This document shows, one piece after another, positions 21,841 through 34,550 of a stretch of DNA of 64,000 bases. Source of the stretch: Karalla daura (Eukaryota; Chordata; Actinopteri; Chaetodontiformes; Leiognathidae); the NCBI GenBank assembly GCA_029224185.1, contig CM055189.1, forward strand, positions 28,147,457-28,211,456, written 5' to 3'. The first letter of the stretch is position 1; each line of letters starts with the position of its first letter. The notes below the pieces were generated by a model. That model saw nothing but the letters and a program-made list of their open reading frames with translations. It did not search any database and had not been told where the DNA came from. The translations under genes were made by a program, and so were the position numbers.

Positions 21841-23020
21841 TACCTGCTCCATTGTCTCGTCTGCTGACATGGTAATACAAAGTGATGAGGCGTCCAGCTT
21901 CAATGCACCCCAGCAGATGGCACAGGCCCTGGGAGACTCCCAGAGTTTGAAAGGACCCCCTCAGCATTGGGCATGTCCAATCTCTTCTTAGCACCGGGCC
22001 GACATGCGGGATCGCTGAAAAATCAGCTCTCGTTTCGCTCTTTTCACGCTGCTCCCAGCCACACCCTAAGCAGCAGACAAATTCTTTTTTCCAGTTTTGT
22101 AGGAACATTGGTGCTCTCTCATGCGGGGTTGGCCATAAACCCGTGCGCCTTGTGAAATTCTATATGACGAGCCTCATCGTAGGCCCAGTGCAGCCTTTTC
22201 TCTCCATAAGCCCCCCTTCATTTTCCCACCGCTGCCATCAATGTTAAACGTTACACTACTCGTCGCGACTGTGGCCACAGTTCTCATAGTACACACACCA
22301 AATCGTGTCAGGGCATTCTGGAGACTCTCCCCTACAGTGTGACAGTGAGCTCATATTCCAGATTGGGGAAAGCGTTGTCTCCATAGAGCCAAATGTTTAT
22401 CACTTGGCCAATTTGGGTTTTCCCATAAGAATGAATGGGAAAAAAAGAACTCCACAAACAAACATTCGCAACGTTGCCATACTTTGACTTTGAAACTTCA
22501 TTTTCATTTCAAAAATTGAAGAGTCTTGTGGTGTGTTTGTGGAGCGAGTTGCACGCTGATTGGTTGTACGGTTTTTCAGCAGCACCTCTTCTCGACGACC
22601 ATGTGCTCAGGTACCTTCTCCATTGTCTCGTCTGCTGACATGGTAATACAAAGTGATGAGGCGTCCAGCTTCAATGCATCCCAGCAGATGGCACAGGCCC
22701 TGGGAGACTCCCAGAGTTTGAAAGGACCCCCTCAGCATTGGGCATGTCCAATCTCTTCTGAGCACCGGGCCGACATGCGGGATCGCTGAAAAATCAGCTC
22801 TCGTTTCGCTCTTTTCACGCTGCTCCCAGCCACACCCTAAGCAGCAGACAAATTCTTTTTTCCAGTTTTGTAGGAACATTGGTGCTCTCTCATGCGGGGT
22901 AGGCCATAAACCAGTGCGCCTTGTGAAATTTAAACGACGAGCCTCATCGTAGGCCCAGTGCAGCCTTTTCTCTCCAAAAGCCCCCATTCATTGTCCCACC
23001 ACTGCCATCAATGTTAAACG

Positions 23021-24560
23021 TTACACTACTCCTCGCGACTGTGGCCACAGTTCTCACAGTACACACACCAAATCGTGTCAGGGCGTTCTGGAGACTCTCC
23101 CCTACGGCTTGACAGTGAGCTCATGTTCCAGATTGGTGAAAGCGTTGTCTCCATAGAGCCAAATGTTTATCACTTGGCCAATTTGGGTTTTCCCATAAGA
23201 ATGAATGGGAAAAACAGAACTCCACAAACAAACATTCGCAACGTTGCCATACTTTGACTTTGAAACTTCATTTTCATTTCAAAAACTGAAGAATCTTGTG
23301 GTGTGTTTGTGTAGCGAGTTGCACGCTGATAGGTTGCTTGGCTTTTCAGCAGCACCTCTTCTCGACGACCATGTGCTCAGGTCCCTGCTCCAATGTCTCC
23401 TCTGCTGACATGGTAATACAAAGTGATGAGGCGTCCAGCTTCAATGCACCCCAGCAGATGGCACAGGCCCTGGGAGACTCCCAGAGTTTGAAAGGACCCC
23501 CTCAGCATTGGGCATGTCCAATCTGTTCTGAGCACCGGGCCGACATGCGGGATCGCTGAAAAATCAGCTGTCGTTTCGCTCTTTTCACGCTGCTCCCAGC
23601 CACACCCTAAGCAGCAGACAAATTCTTTTTTCCAGTTTTGTAGGAACATTGGTGCTCTCTCATGCGGGGTAGGCCATAAACCAGTGCGCCTTGTGAAATT
23701 TAAACGACGAGCCTCATCGTAGGCCCAGTGCAGCCTTTTCTCTCCATAAGCCCCCATTCATTGTCCCACCACTGCCATCAATGTTAAACGCTACACTACT
23801 CCTCGCGACTGTGGCCACAGTTCTCACAGTACACACACCAAATCGTGTCAGGGCGTTCTGGAGACTCTCCCCTACGGCTTGACAGTGAGCTCATGTTCCA
23901 GATTGGTGAAAGCGTTGTCTCCATAGAGCCAAATGTTTATCACTTGGCCAATTTGGGTTTTCCCATAAGAATGAATGGGAAAAACAGAACTCCACAAACA
24001 AACATTCGCAACGTTGCCATACTTTGACTTTGAAACTTCATTTTCATTTCAAAAACTGAAGAATCTTGTGGTGTGTTTGTGTAGCGAGTTGCACGCTGAT
24101 AGGTTGCTTGGCTTTTCAGCAGCACCTCTTCTCGACGACCATGTGCTCAGGTCCCTGCTCCAATGTCTCCTCTGCTGACATGGTAATACAAAGTGATGAG
24201 GCGTCCAGCTTCAATGCACCCCAGCAGATGGCACAGGCCCTGGGAGACTCCCAGAGTTTGAAAGGACCCCCTCAGCATTGGGCATGTCCAATCTGTTCTG
24301 AGCACCGGGCCGACATGCGGGATCGCTGAAAAATCAGCTGTCGTTTCGCTCTTTTCACGCTGCTCCCAGCCACACCCTAAGCAGCAGACAAATTCTTTTT
24401 TCCAGTTTTGTAGGAACATTGGTGCTCTCTCATGCGGGGTAGGCCATAAACCAGTGCGCCTTGTGAAATTTAAACGACGAGCCTCATCGTAGGCCCAGTG
24501 CAGCCTTTTCTCTCCATAAGCCCCCATTCATTGTCCCACCACTGCCATCAATGTTAAACG
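23021..24560. repeat. two apparently identical adjacent 770-bp monomers
   Basis: 23021-23790 and 23791-24560 appear identical by eye, including rare variants ggttgcttggc, tcaggtccctgc, caatctgttctg, cagctgtcg and aacgctacac. This is the most recent single-monomer duplication in the window, or a collapsed/expanded assembly step. Confidence 0.8.
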
Positions 24561-25159
24561 CTACACTACTCCTCGCGACTGTGGCCACAGTTCTCATAAT
24601 ACAGACACCAAATCGTGTCAGGGCGTTCAGGAGACTCTCCCCTACGGCGTGACAGTGAGCTCATATTCCAGATTGGGGAAAGCGTTGTCTCCATAGAGCC
24701 AAATGTTTATCACTTGGCACATTTGGCTTTTTCCCATAAGAATGAATGGGAAAAACAGAACTCCACAAACAAACATTCGCAACGTTGCCATACTTTGACT
24801 TTGAAACTTCATTTTCATTTCAAAAATTGAAGAAGCTTGTGGTGTGTTTGTGTAGCGAGTTGCACGCTGATTGGTTGTATGGTTTTTCAGCAGCACCTCT
24901 TCTCGACGACCATGTGCTCAGGAACCTTCTTCATTGTCTCGTCTGCTGACATGGTAATACAAAGTGATGAGGCGTCCAGCTTCAATGCACGCCAGCAGAT
25001 GGCACAGGCCCTGGGAGACTCCCAGAGTTTGAAAGGACCCCCTCAGCATTGGGCATGTCCAATCTCTTCTTAGCACCGGGCCGACATGCGGGATCGCTGA
25101 AAAATCAGCTCTCGTTTCGCTCTTTTCACGCTGCTCCCAGCCACACCCTAAGCAGCAGA

Positions 25160-28100
25160 CAAATTCATTTTTCCAGTTTTGTAGGAACATTGGTGCTCTC
25201 TCATGCGGGGTTGGCCATAAACCCGTGCGCCTTGTGAAATTCTATATGACGAGCCTCATCGTAGGCCCAGTGCAGCCTTTTCTCTCCATAAGCCCCCATT
25301 CATTTTCCCACCGCTGCCATCAATGTTAAACGTTACACTACTCCTCGCGACTGTGGCCACAGTTCTCATAGTACACACACCAAATCGTGTCAGGGCATTC
25401 TGGAGACTCTCCCCTACAGTGTGACAGTGAGCTCATATTCCAGATTGGGGAAAGCGTTGTCTCCATAGAGCCAAATGTTTATCACTTGGCCAATTTGGGT
25501 TTTCCCATAAGAATGAATGGGAAAAAAAGAACTCCACAAACAAACATTCGCAACGTTGCCATACTTTGACTTTGAAACTTCATTTTCATTTCAAAAATTG
25601 AAGAGTCTTGTGGTGTGTTTGTGTAATGAGTTGCACGCTGATTGGTTGTATGGTTTTTCAGCAGCACCTCTTCTCGACGACCATGTGCTCAGGTACCTGC
25701 TCCATTGTCTCGTCTGCTGACACGGTAATACAAAGTGATGAGGCGTCCAGCTTCAATGCACCCCAGCAGATGGCACAGGCCCTGGGAGACTCCCAGAGTT
25801 TGAAAGGCCCCCTCAGCATTGGGCATGTCCAATCTCTTCTTAGCACCGGGCCGACATGCGGGATCGCAGAAACATCAGCTCTCGTTTCGCTCTTTTCACG
25901 CTGCTCCCAGCCACACCCTAGGCAGCAGACAAATTATTTTTTCCAGTTTTGTAGGAACATTGGTGCTCTCTCATGCGGGGTTGGCCATTAACCCGTGCGC
26001 TTTGTGAAATTTAAACGACGAGCCTCATCGTAGGCCCAGTGCAGCCTTTTCTCTCCAAAAGCCCCCATTCATTGTCCCACCACTGCCATCAATGTTAAAC
26101 GTTACACTACTCCTCGCGACTGTGGCCACAGTTCTCACAGTACACACACCAAATCGTGTCAGGGCATTCTGGAGACTCTCCCCTACAGTGTGACAGTGGG
26201 CTCATATTCCAGATTGGGGAAAGCGTTGTCTCCATAGAGCCAAATGTTTATCACTTGGCCAATTTGGGTTTTCCCATAAGAATGAATGGGAAAAAAAGAA
26301 CTCCACAAACAAACATTCGCAACGTTGCCATACTTTGACTTTGAAACTTCATTTTCATTTCAAAAATTGAAGAGTCTTGTGGTGTGTTTTTGTAGCGAGT
26401 TGCACGCTGATTGGTTGTATGGTTTTTCAGCAGCACCTCTTCTCGACGACCATGTGCTCAGGTACCTTCTCCATTGTCTCGTCTGCTGACATGGTAATAC
26501 AAAGTGATGAGGCGTCCAGCTTCAATGCATCCCAGCAGATGGCACAGGCCCTGGGAGACTCCCAGAGTTTGAAAGGACCCCCTCAGCATTGGGCATGTCC
26601 AATCTCTTCTGAGCACCGGGCCGACATGCGGGATCGCTGAAAAATCAGCTCTCGTTTCGCTCTTTTCACGCTGGTCCCAGCCACACCCTAAGCAGCAGAC
26701 AAATTCTTTTTTCCAGTTTTGTAGGAACATTGGTGCTCTCTCATGCGGGGTAGGCCATAAACCAGTGCGCCTTGTGAAATTTAAACGACGAGCCTCATCG
26801 TAGGCCCAGTGCAGCCTTTTCTCTCCATAAGCCCCCATTCATTGTCCCACCACTGCCATCAATGTTAAACGTTACACTACTCCTCGCGACTGTGGCCACA
26901 GTTCTCACAGTACACACACCAAATCGTGTCAGGGCATTCTGGAGACTCTCCCCTACAGTGTGACAGTGAGCTCATATTCCAGAATGGGGAAAGCGTTGTC
27001 TCCATAGAGCCAAATGTTTATCACTTGGCCAATTTGGGTTTTCCCATAAGAATGAATGGGAAAAAAAGAACTCCACAAACAAACATTCGCAACGTTGCCA
27101 TACTTTGACTTTGAAACTTCATTTTCATTTCAAAAATTGAAGAGTTTTGTGGTGTGTTTGTGTAGCGAGTTGCACGCTGATTGGTTTTATGGTTTTTCAG
27201 CAGCACCTCTTCTCGACGACCATGTGCTCAGGTACCTTCTCCATTGTCTCGTCTGCTGACATGGTAATACAAAGTGATGAGGCGTCCAGCTTCAATGCAT
27301 CCCAGCAGATGGCACAGGCCCTGGGAGACTCCCAGAGTTTGAAAGGACCCCCTCAGCATTGGGCATGTCCAATCTCTTCTGAGCACCGGGCCGACATGCG
27401 GGATCGCTGAAAAATCAGCTCTCGTTTCGCTCTTTTCACGCTGCTCCCAGCCACACCCTAAGCAGCAGACAAATTCATTTTTCCAGTTTTGTAGGAACAT
27501 TGGTGCTCTCTCATGCGGGGTTGGCCATAAAGCCGTGCGCCTTGTGAAATTCTATATGACGAGCCTCATCGTAGGCCCAGTGCAGCCTTTTCTCTCCATA
27601 AGCCCCCATTCATTTTCCCACCGCTGCCATCAATGTTAAACGTTACACTACTCCTCGCGACTGTGGCCACAGTTCTCATAGTACACACACCAAACCGTGT
27701 CAGGGCATTCTGGAGACTCTCCCCTACAGTGTGACAGTGAGCTCATATTCCAGATTGGGGAAAGCGTTGTCTCCATAGAGCCAAATGTTTATCACTTGGC
27801 CAATTTGGGTTTTCCCATAAGAATGAATGGGAGAAAAAGAACTCCACAAACAAACATTCGCAACGTTGCCATACTTTGACTTTGAAACTTCATTTTCATT
27901 TCAAAAATTGAAGAGTCTTGTGGTGTGTTTGTGTAGCGAGTTGCACGCTGATTGGTTTTATGGTTTTTCAGCAGCACCTCTTCTCGACGACCATGTGCTC
28001 AGGTACCTTCTCCATTGTCTCGTCTGCTGACATGGTAATACAAAGTGATGAGGCGTCCAGCTTCAATGCATCCCAGCAGATGGCACAGGCCCTGGGAGAC

Positions 28101-30300
28101 TCCCAGAGTTTGAAAGGACCCCCTCAGCATTGGGCATGTCCAATCTCTTCTGAGCACCGGGCCGACATGCGGGATCGCTGAAAAATCAGCTCTCGTTTCG
28201 CTCTTTTCACGCTGCTCCCAGCCACACCCTAAGCAGCAGACAAATTCATTTTTCCAGTTTTGTAGGAACATTGGTGCTCTCTCATGCGGGGTTGGCCATA
28301 AAGCCGTGCGCCTTGTGAAATTCTATATGACGAGCCTCATCGTAGGCCCAGTGCAGCCTTTTCTCTCCATAAGCCCCCATTCATTTTCCCACCGCTGCCA
28401 TCAATGTTAAACGTTACACTACTCCTCGCGACTGTGGCCACAGTTCTCATAGTACACACACCAAACCGTGTCAGGGCATTCTGGAGACTCTCCCCTACAG
28501 TGTGACAGTGAGCTCATATTCCAGATTGGGGAAAGCGTTGTCTCCATAGAGCCAAATGTTTATCACTTGGCCAATTTGGGTTTTCCCATAAGAATGAATG
28601 GGAGAAAAAGAACTCCACAAACAAACATTCGCAACGTTGCCATACTTTGACTTTGAAACTTCATTTTCAGTTCAAAAATTGAAGAGTCTTGTGGTGTGTT
28701 TGTGTAGCGAGTTGCACGCTGATTGGTTGTACGGTTTTTCAGCAGCACCTCTTCTCGACGACCATGTGCTCAGGTACCTTCTCCATTGTCTCGTCTGCTG
28801 ACATGGTAATACAAAGTGATGAGGCGTCCAGCTTCAATGCATCCCAGCAGATGGCACAGGCCCTGGGAGACTCCCAGAGTTTGAAAGGACCCCCTCAGCA
28901 TTGGGCATGTCCAATCTCTTCTGAGCACCGGGCCGACATGCGGGATCGCTGAAAAATCAGCTCTCGTTTCGCTCTTTTCACGCTGCTCCCAGCCACACCC
29001 TAAGCAGCAGACAAATTCTTTTTTCCAGTTTTGTAGGAACATTGGTGCTCTCTCATGCGGGGTAGGCCATAAACCAGTGCGCCTTGTGAAATTTAAACGA
29101 CGAGCCTCATCGTAGGCCCAGTGCAGCCTTTTCTCTCCATAAGCCCCCATTCATTGTCCCACCACTGCCATCAATGTTAAACGTTACACTACTCCTCGCG
29201 ACTGTGGCCACAGTTCTCACAGTACACACACCAAATCGTGTCAGGGCATTCTGGAGACTCTCCCCTACAGTGTGACAGTGAGCTCATATTCCAGATTGGG
29301 GAAAGCGTTGTCTCCATAGAGCCAAATGTTTATCACTTGGCCAATTTGGGTTTTCCCATAGGAATGAATGGGAAAAAAAGAACTCCACAAACAAACATTC
29401 GCAACGTTGCCATACTTTGACTTTGAAACTTCATTTTCATTTCAAAAATTGAAGAGTCTTGTGGTGTGTTTGTGTAGCGAGTTGCACGCTTATTGGTTGT
29501 ATGGTTTTTCAGCAGCACCTCTTCTCGACGACCATGTGCTCAGGTACCTTCTCCATTGTCTCGTCTGCTGACATGGTAATACAAAGTGATGAGGCGTCCA
29601 GCTTCAATGCATCCCAGCAGATGGCACAGGCCCTGGGAGACTCCCAGAGTTTGAAAGGACCCCCTCAGCATTGGGCATGTCCAATCTCTTCTGAGCACCG
29701 GGCCGACATGCGGGATCGCTGAAAAATCAGCTCTCGTTTCGCTCTTTTCACGCTGCTCCCAGCCACACCCTAAGCAGCAGACAAATTCTTTTTTCCAGTT
29801 TTGTAGGAACATTGGTGCTCTCTCATGCGGGGTAGGCCATAAACCAGTGCGCCTTGTGAAATTTAAACGACGAGCCTCATCGTAGGCCCAGTGCAGCCTT
29901 TTCTCTCCAAAAGCCCCCATTCATTGTCCCACCACTGCCATCAATGTTAAACGTTACACTACTCCTCGCGACTGTGGCCACAGTTCTCATAGTACACACA
30001 CCAAATCGTGTCAGGGCGTTCTGGAGACTCTCCCCTACGGTGTGACAGTGAACTCATATTCCAGATTGGGGAAAGCGTTGTCTCCATAGAGCCAAATGTT
30101 TATCACTTGGCCAATTTGGCTTTTTCCCATAAGAATGAATGGGAAAAAAAGAACTCCACAAACATTCGCAACGTTGCCATACTTTGACTTTGAAACTTCA
30201 TTTTATTTCAAAAATTGAAGAAGCTTGTGGTGTGTTTGTGTAGCGCGTTGCACGCTGATAGGTTGTATGGTTTTTCAGCAGCACCTCTTCTCGACGACCA
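25160..30300. repeat. second copy of the long segmental duplication, with one extra monomer
   Basis: Matches 17460-21840 by ordered private variants. The monomers starting at 27697 and 28468 share atgggagaaaaagaac, absent from the first copy, and the 27697 copy also carries the ggttttatgg variant of its left neighbour. This points to a local one-monomer unequal exchange after the long duplication. At about 30300 the match to the first copy ends (ggaaccttcttc here versus ggtacctgctcc at 21838). Confidence 0.88.
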
Positions 30301-33300
30301 TGTGCTCAGGAACCTTCTTCATTGTCTCGTCTGCTGACATGGTAATACAAAGTGATGAGGCGTCCAGCTTCAATGCACGCCAGCAGATGGCACAGGCCCT
30401 GGGAGACTCCCAGAGTTTGAAAGGACCCCCTCAGCATTGGGCATGTCCAATCTCTTCTTAGCACCGGGCCGACATGCGGGATCGCTGAAAAATCAGCTCT
30501 CGTTTCGCTCTTTTCACGCTGCTCCCAGCCACACCCTATGCAGCAGACAAATTCTTTTTTCCAGTTTTGTAGGAACATTGGTGCTCTCTCATGCGGGGCA
30601 GGCCATTAACCCGTGCGCCTTGTGAAATTTAAACGACGAGCCTTATCATAGGCCCAGTGCAGACTTTTCTCTCCATAAGCCCCCATTCATTGTCCCACCA
30701 CTGCCATCAATGTTAAACTTTACGCTACTCCTTGCGACTGTGGCCACAGTTCTCACAGTACACACACCAAATCGTGTCAGGGTGTTCTGGAGACTCTCCC
30801 CTTCGGCTTGACAGTTAGCTCATGTTCCAGATTGGTGAAAGCGTTGTCTCCATAGAGCCAAAAATTTATCACGTGGCCAATTTGGCTTTTTCCCATAAGA
30901 ATGAATGGGAAAAAAAGAACTCCACAAACATTCGCAACGTTGCCATACTTTGACTTTGAAACTTCATTTTATTTCAAAAATTGAAGAAGCTTGTGGTGTG
31001 TTTGTGTAGCGAGTTGCACGCTGATAGGTTGTATGTTTTTTCAGCAGCACCTCTTCTCGACGACCATGTGCTCAGGTACCTGCTCCAATGTCTCCTCTGC
31101 TGACATGGTTATACAAAGTGATGAGGGTCCAGCTTCAATGCACCCCAGCAGATGGCACAGGCCCTGGGAGACTCCCAGAGTTTGAAAGGACCCCCTCAGC
31201 ATTGGGCATGTCCAATCTCTTCTGAGCACCGGGCCGACATGCGGGATCGCTGAAAAATCAGCTCTCGTTTCGCTCTTTTCACGCTGCTCCCAGCCACACC
31301 CTAAGCAGCAGACAAATTCTTTTTTCCAGTTTTGTAGGAACATTGGTGCTCTCTCATGCGGGGTAGGCCATAAACCAGTGCGCCTTGTGAAATTTAAATG
31401 ACGAGCCTCATCGTAGGCCCAGTGCAGCCTTTTCTCTCCAAATGCGACCATTCATTGTCCCACCACTGCCATCAATGTTAAACGTTACACTACTCCTCTG
31501 GACTGTGGCCACAGTTCTCACAGTACACACACCAAATCGTGTCAGGGCATTCTGGAGACTCTCCCCTACAGTGTGACAGTGAGCTCATATTCCAGATTGG
31601 GGAAAGCGTTGTCTCCATAGAGCCAAATGTTTATCACTTGGCCAATTTGGGTTTTCCCATAAGAATGAATGGGAAAAAAAGAACTCCACAAACAAACATT
31701 CGCAACGTTGCCATACTTTGACTTTGAAACTTCATTTTCATTTCAAAAATTGAAGAGTCTTGTGGTGTGTTTGTGTAGCGAGTTGCACGCTGATTGGTTG
31801 TATGGTTTTTCAGCAGCACCTCTTCTCGACGACCATGTGCTCAGGTACCTTCTCCATTGTCTCGTCTGCTGACATGGTAATACAAAGTGATGAGGCGTCC
31901 AGCTTCAATGCATACCAGCAGATGGCACAGGCCCTGGGAGACTCCCAGAGTTTGAAAGGACCCCCTCAGCATTGGGCATGTCCAATCTCTTCTGAGCACC
32001 GGGCCGACATGCGGGATCGCTGAAAAATCAGCTCTCGTTTCGTTCTTTTCACGCTGCTCCCAGCCACACCCTAAGCAGCAGACAAATTCTTTTTTCCAGT
32101 TTTGTAGGAACATTGGTGCTCTCTCATGCGGGGTAGGCCATAAACCAGTGCGCCTTGTGAAATTTAAACGACGAGCCTCATCGTAGGCCCAGTGCAGCCT
32201 TTTCTCTCCAAAAGCCCCCATTCATTGTCCCACCACTGCCATCAATGTTAAACGTTACACTACTCCTCGCGACTGTGGCCACAGTTCTCATAGTACACAC
32301 ACCAAATCGTGTCAGGGCGTTCTGGAGACTCTCCCCTACGGTGTGACAGTGAACTCATATTCCAGATTGGGGAAAGCGTTGTCTCCATAGAGCCAAATGT
32401 TTATCACTTGGCCAATTTGGCTTTTTCCCATAAGAATGAATGGGAAAAAAAGAACTCCACAAACATTCGCAACGTTGCCATACTTTGACTTTGAAACTTC
32501 ATTTTATTTCAAAAATTGAAGAAGCTTGTGGTGTGTTTGTGTAGCGCGTTGCACGCTGATAGGTTGTATGGTTTTTCAGCAGCACCTCTTCTCGACGACC
32601 ATGTGCTCAGGAACCTTCTTCATTGTCTCGTCTGCTGACATGGTAATACAAAGTGATGAGGCGTCCAGCTTCAATGCACGCCAGCAGATGGCACAGGCCC
32701 TGGGAGACTCCCAGAGTTTGAAAGGACCCCCTCAGCATTGGGCATGTCCAATCTCTTCTTAGCACCGGGCCGACATGCGGGATCGCTGAAAAATCAGCTC
32801 TCGTTTCGCTCTTTTCACGCTGCTCCCAGCCACACCCTAAGCAGCAGACAAATTCTTTTTTCCAGTTTTGTAGGAACATTGGTGCTCTCTCATGCGGGGC
32901 AGGCCATTAACCCGTGCGCCTTGTGAAATTTAAACGACGAGCCTTATCATAGGCCCAGTGCAGACTTTTCTCTCCATAAGCCCCCATTCATTGTCCCACC
33001 ACTGCCATCAATGTTAAACTTTACGCTACTCCTTGCGACTGTGGCCACAGTTCTCACAGTACACACACCAAATCGTGTCAGGGTGTTCTGGAGACTCTCC
33101 CCTTCGGCTTGACAGTTAGCTCATGTTCCAGATTGGTGAAAGCGTTGTCTCCATAGAGCCAAAAATTTATCACGTGGCCAATTTGGCTTTTTCCCATAAG
33201 AATGAATGGGAAAAAAAGAACTCCACAAACATTCGCAACGTTGCCATACTTTGACTTTGAAACTTCATTTTATTTCAAAAATTGAAGAAGCTTGTGGTGT

Positions 33301-34550
33301 GTTTGTGTAGCGAGTTGCACGCTGATAGGTTGTATGTTTTTTCAGCAGCACCTCTTCTCGACGACCATGTGCTCAGGTACCTGCTCCAATGTCTCCTCTG
33401 CTGACATGGTTATACAAAGTGATGAGGGTCCAGCTTCAATGCACCCCAGCAGATGGCACAGGCCCTGGGAGAATCCCAGAGTTTGAAAGGACCCCCTCAG
33501 CATTGGGCATGTCCAATCTCTTCTGAGCACCGGGCCGACATGCGGGATCGCTGAAAAATCAGCTCTCGTTTCGCTCTTTTCACGCTGCTCCCAGCCACAC
33601 CCTAAGCAGCAGACAAATTCTTTTTTCCAGTTTTGTAGGAACATTGGTGCTCTCTCATGCGGGGTAGGCCATAAACCAGTGCGCCTTGTGAAATTTAAAT
33701 GACGAGCCTCATCGTAGGCCCAGTGCAGCCTTTTCTCTCCAAATGCGACCATTCATTGTCCCACCACTGCCATCAATGTTAAACGTTACACTACTCCTCT
33801 GGACTGTGGCCACAGTTCTCACAGTACACACACCAAATCGTGTCAGGGCATTCTGGAGACTCTCCCCTACAGTGTGACAGTGAGCTCATATTCCAGATTG
33901 GGGAAAGCGTTGTCTCCATAGAGCCAAATGTTTATCACTTGGCCAATTTGGGTTTTCCCATAAGAATGAATGGGAAAAAAAGAACTCCACAAACAAACAT
34001 TCGCAACGTTGCCATACTTTGACTTTGAAACTTCATTTTCATTTCAAAAATTGAAGAGTCTTGTGGTGTGTTTGTGTAGCGAGTTGCACGCTGATTGGTT
34101 GTATGGTTTTTCAGCAGCACCTCTTCTCGACGACCATGTGCTCAGGTACCTTCTCCATTGTCTCGTCTGCTGACATGGTAATACAAAGTGATGAGGCGTC
34201 CAGCTTCAATGCATACCAGCAGATGGCACAGGCCCTGGGAGACTCCCAGAGTTTGAAAGGACCCCCTCAGCATTGGGCATGTCCAATCTCTTCTGAGCAC
34301 CGGGTCGACATGCGGGATCGCTGAAAAATCAGCTCTCGTTTCGCTCTTTTCACGCTGCTCCCAGCCACACCCTAAGCAGCAGACAAATTCTTTTTTCCAG
34401 TTTTGTAGGAACATTGGTGCTCTCTCATGCGGGGTAGGCCATAAACCAGTGCGCCTTGTGAAATTTAAACGACGAGCCTCATCGTAGGCCCAGTGCAGCC
34501 TTTTCTCTCCAAAAGCCCCCATTCATTGTCCCACCACTGCCATCAATGTT
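29750..34550. repeat. trimer duplication, 2,301-bp period
   Basis: About 29750-32250 repeats at 32050-34550 with offset 2,301 bp (three monomers: long, short, short). Shared rare markers include ccttatcataggcc, gccaaaaatttatc, gatgagggtccagc, aaatgcgacc and cctctggactgtgg. The copies differ at a few sites, for example tatgcagcag at 30538 versus taagcagcag at 32839, and gagactcccag at about 31170 versus gagaatcccag at about 33470. Confidence 0.85.
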
